Source of the DNA: Bedellia somnulentella
Lineage: Eukaryota > Arthropoda > Insecta > Lepidoptera > Bedelliidae
Length of the DNA: 64,000 nucleotides
Assembly (NCBI GenBank): GCA_963576735.1
Contig: OY755187.1
Location: forward strand, 1,426,001 to 1,490,000
Direction of reading: 5' to 3'
Made by a program: the position numbers and the translations under genes. The notes beneath the pieces were generated by a model that was given only the letters and a program-made list of their open reading frames with translations, ran no database searches and was not told the DNA's origin. Each line of letters starts with the position of its first letter. Within the stretch, counting starts at the first letter, position 1. Below, one piece after another: positions 62,528 to 64,000 of the stretch.

Positions 62528-63475
62528 GCTGTGGCCGGCCCGCGCACGAGGTACTCCGTCGTCGAAGTTCTCCACCGATATATCGTCCCAGGTCATGGCC
62601 TCCAGGTTGAGTGACGCGAGGGTGTTGGTGCATTTCCACTCCTTCTCGTGAGTGGCGAGTTTGGACTCGTCTGGAACGAGGGGAACCCAGCCCCCGTAGA
62701 CGTACATGTGTTGACCGATAACTGTTGCGGTGTGCAGAGACCTCGGCAAGGGAGAGGGGCCTCCGACTTCGGGTTTTGACCAGGACATAGTATCTATGTC
62801 GAGCACCCATAGATCCCCCAGTCTGGACCCGCTCATTCCTCCATATATGATTAAAGATGATTTACCAGTGGTTTTATCCGTATACGATACTCCACTGTGG
62901 GACTCCCGGGGAGGTGGGGATTGCCCATACGTCAAGGGAATGTCCCAGACGGTCATAGAAGATGTGGGATATAGCTCTAGAGTGTAGAGGTCGTTCAGAT
63001 ACCTCGGTATGTTGTTTTTCGGGTCGTCACTCTCGTTGGCGAGGCCACCGAATAGATAAACCTTGCCATTCAGTAGGGTGAAACTGTGACCCAATCGAGG
63101 ACACGGTGGTAGACCTTGCTTTGGTGGCAACGGCTTCAGCTTCTTCCATTCCCAACGCGAGGCTTGTAACTCGTATAGATCGTTTGAATACTTGCCGTAC
63201 TCGACCATGCCGCCAAAAACTAGCAGTCGAGTTCCGTCCACTACGAACCCGTAGGCGGCGCATCCTGGCGGGACCTCTCCTTTGGTGACTGGGACGAACC
63301 ATTGGTTTGTTGTGGTATTGAAGACGTGAAGTTCGTGCACTATCCCTTCGTTTCCACCGCCGAAAACTATCATTAGATCTTTGATGGAAACGGCGCGATG
63401 GCCATGGCGAGGCCGTGGTTGTGGACCGGTAGGATTATAAACTTTCTGCCACTTAAGTACTGTGTTTTCCTTCAT
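62528..63475 (-). CDS. Hcf: Host cell factor (HCF), N-terminal Kelch domain, partial
   Basis: 316 codons before the gap. The start is the ATG at 63475 ([13 protein letters not shown] at -3); the frame is open for 13 codons further but without ATG. Kelch repeats: [65 protein letters not shown]...[25 protein letters not shown], and the start of a sixth at RARAGHS. Signature phrases [34 protein letters not shown] and [13 protein letters not shown] identify HCF among Kelch proteins. The domain forms a six-blade propeller that tethers HBM-motif transcription factors and, in metazoans, links them to histone-modifying complexes (SET1/MLL, HDAC) in the nucleus. The central processing region and C-terminal Fn3 part are not visible in this window. 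Confidence 0.93.
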
Positions 63476-64000
63476 TTTCACTAAACATTTGACACTATTT
63501 AGCTTTAAACTCAATGTATTCGCAAGGATGCGTATCTATAGCATAGACAAATTAGACAATACGAAACGTCGTAAATAAGTTTTGAAGAAAATATTCACAT
63601 TGGTAGAAGCTTCGTAGTACAGTCAAACATTGTTGTCTCTTTCGCACTTAGCTGTGATTCCAATGAGTTATTTAGGAGCAGCATATGCAGCTTCAACTAT
63701 ATAACAAAAATGGCGTTAGCAACAGAACCGCCAACATGAAAAAAGTAATATAGCGGCGTCGGAGACGTCAAGATTATTGTCAATGGTACGTTTTAGTTTT
63801 AATAGAGTTGCCATCATCTCACTGTAAATCAAAAATAAGTATCAATTCTACTTATAGTAATACTTAATTAAATAGATAATTTGAAAATAGGTTCAACAAA
63901 TACTGATATAAGTCAATCATAATGTATTTCATATGACAAAATAAAAAATGAAAATACGTCTTTACTTCTATGACCATAGACAGTTTTACTCTGTGAATTT
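63476..64000. other. 5' flank of HCF
   Basis: Likely 5' UTR and promoter on the minus strand; no SINE. A plus-strand ATGGCGTTAGCA at 63709 gives only nine codons. No promoter element can be named with confidence. Confidence 0.35.

Noticed and set aside
62241..62810. ORFs running through the N gap
   Set aside because: They exist only because Ns contain no stops.

Overview
This window is AT-rich eukaryotic DNA, almost certainly from a moth or butterfly. Evidence: Helitrons with lepidopteran-type ends (TCTATACT...CTAG between A and T), tRNA-headed and ATGT-tailed SINEs, RTE-type LINE fragments, a mariner, and an insect-like host cell factor (HCF) gene. It is a transposon-dominated region with a few host exons. 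Assignments rest on reading motifs by eye; no database search was possible.

Layout. 1-4.3 kb is repeat-poor and holds a likely terminal exon of a myoinhibitory peptide/allatostatin-B precursor (1046-1236, + strand). 4.3-16 kb is a dense field of one ATGT-tailed SINE (here SINE-A), with MITEs, RTE-LINE ends and a truncated LINE copy. 16.8-21.8 kb is a nest: a minus-strand tRNA-derived SINE (SINE-B) is split by a SINE-A, whose tail is split by a LINE with an intact 991-aa EN-RT ORF2 (LINE-1). 22-29.9 kb holds a MITE with a Helitron inside, more SINE-A, ORF1-only LINE remnants and a decayed mariner. 30-36 kb holds SINE-C (another tRNA-headed repeat), Helitrons and a 662-bp MITE. 36.4-41.9 kb is a second LINE (LINE-2): the C-terminal part of ORF1, a Helitron insertion, a 229-codon hydrophobic middle ORF, then a damaged ORF2 with an intact RT. 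42-53 kb is SINE-A/B/C territory and includes a near-perfect 0.52-kb palindrome. 53.5-54.5 kb is an intact single-exon gene resembling a domesticated integrase-type zinc-finger protein (KRBA2-like). 55-61 kb is repeats again. 61.3-63.5 kb (minus) is the HCF Kelch-domain gene, broken by a 200-N assembly gap.

How it fits together. SINE-A, SINE-B and the RTE LINE share a 3' end: a CCCC...GGGG hairpin with GGC/GCC flanks, then GTGA and a TATG-type microsatellite. The simplest reading is that the RTE LINE supplied the reverse transcriptase for both SINEs. I marked about 50 SINE-A pieces, some with 10-18 bp target-site duplications. Their tails repeatedly sit next to other insertions (LINE-1, LINE-2, two MITEs). 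The best candidates for something undescribed are the LINE-2 middle ORF, the KRBA2-like gene, the large SINE-C palindrome and the shared LINE/SINE tail.
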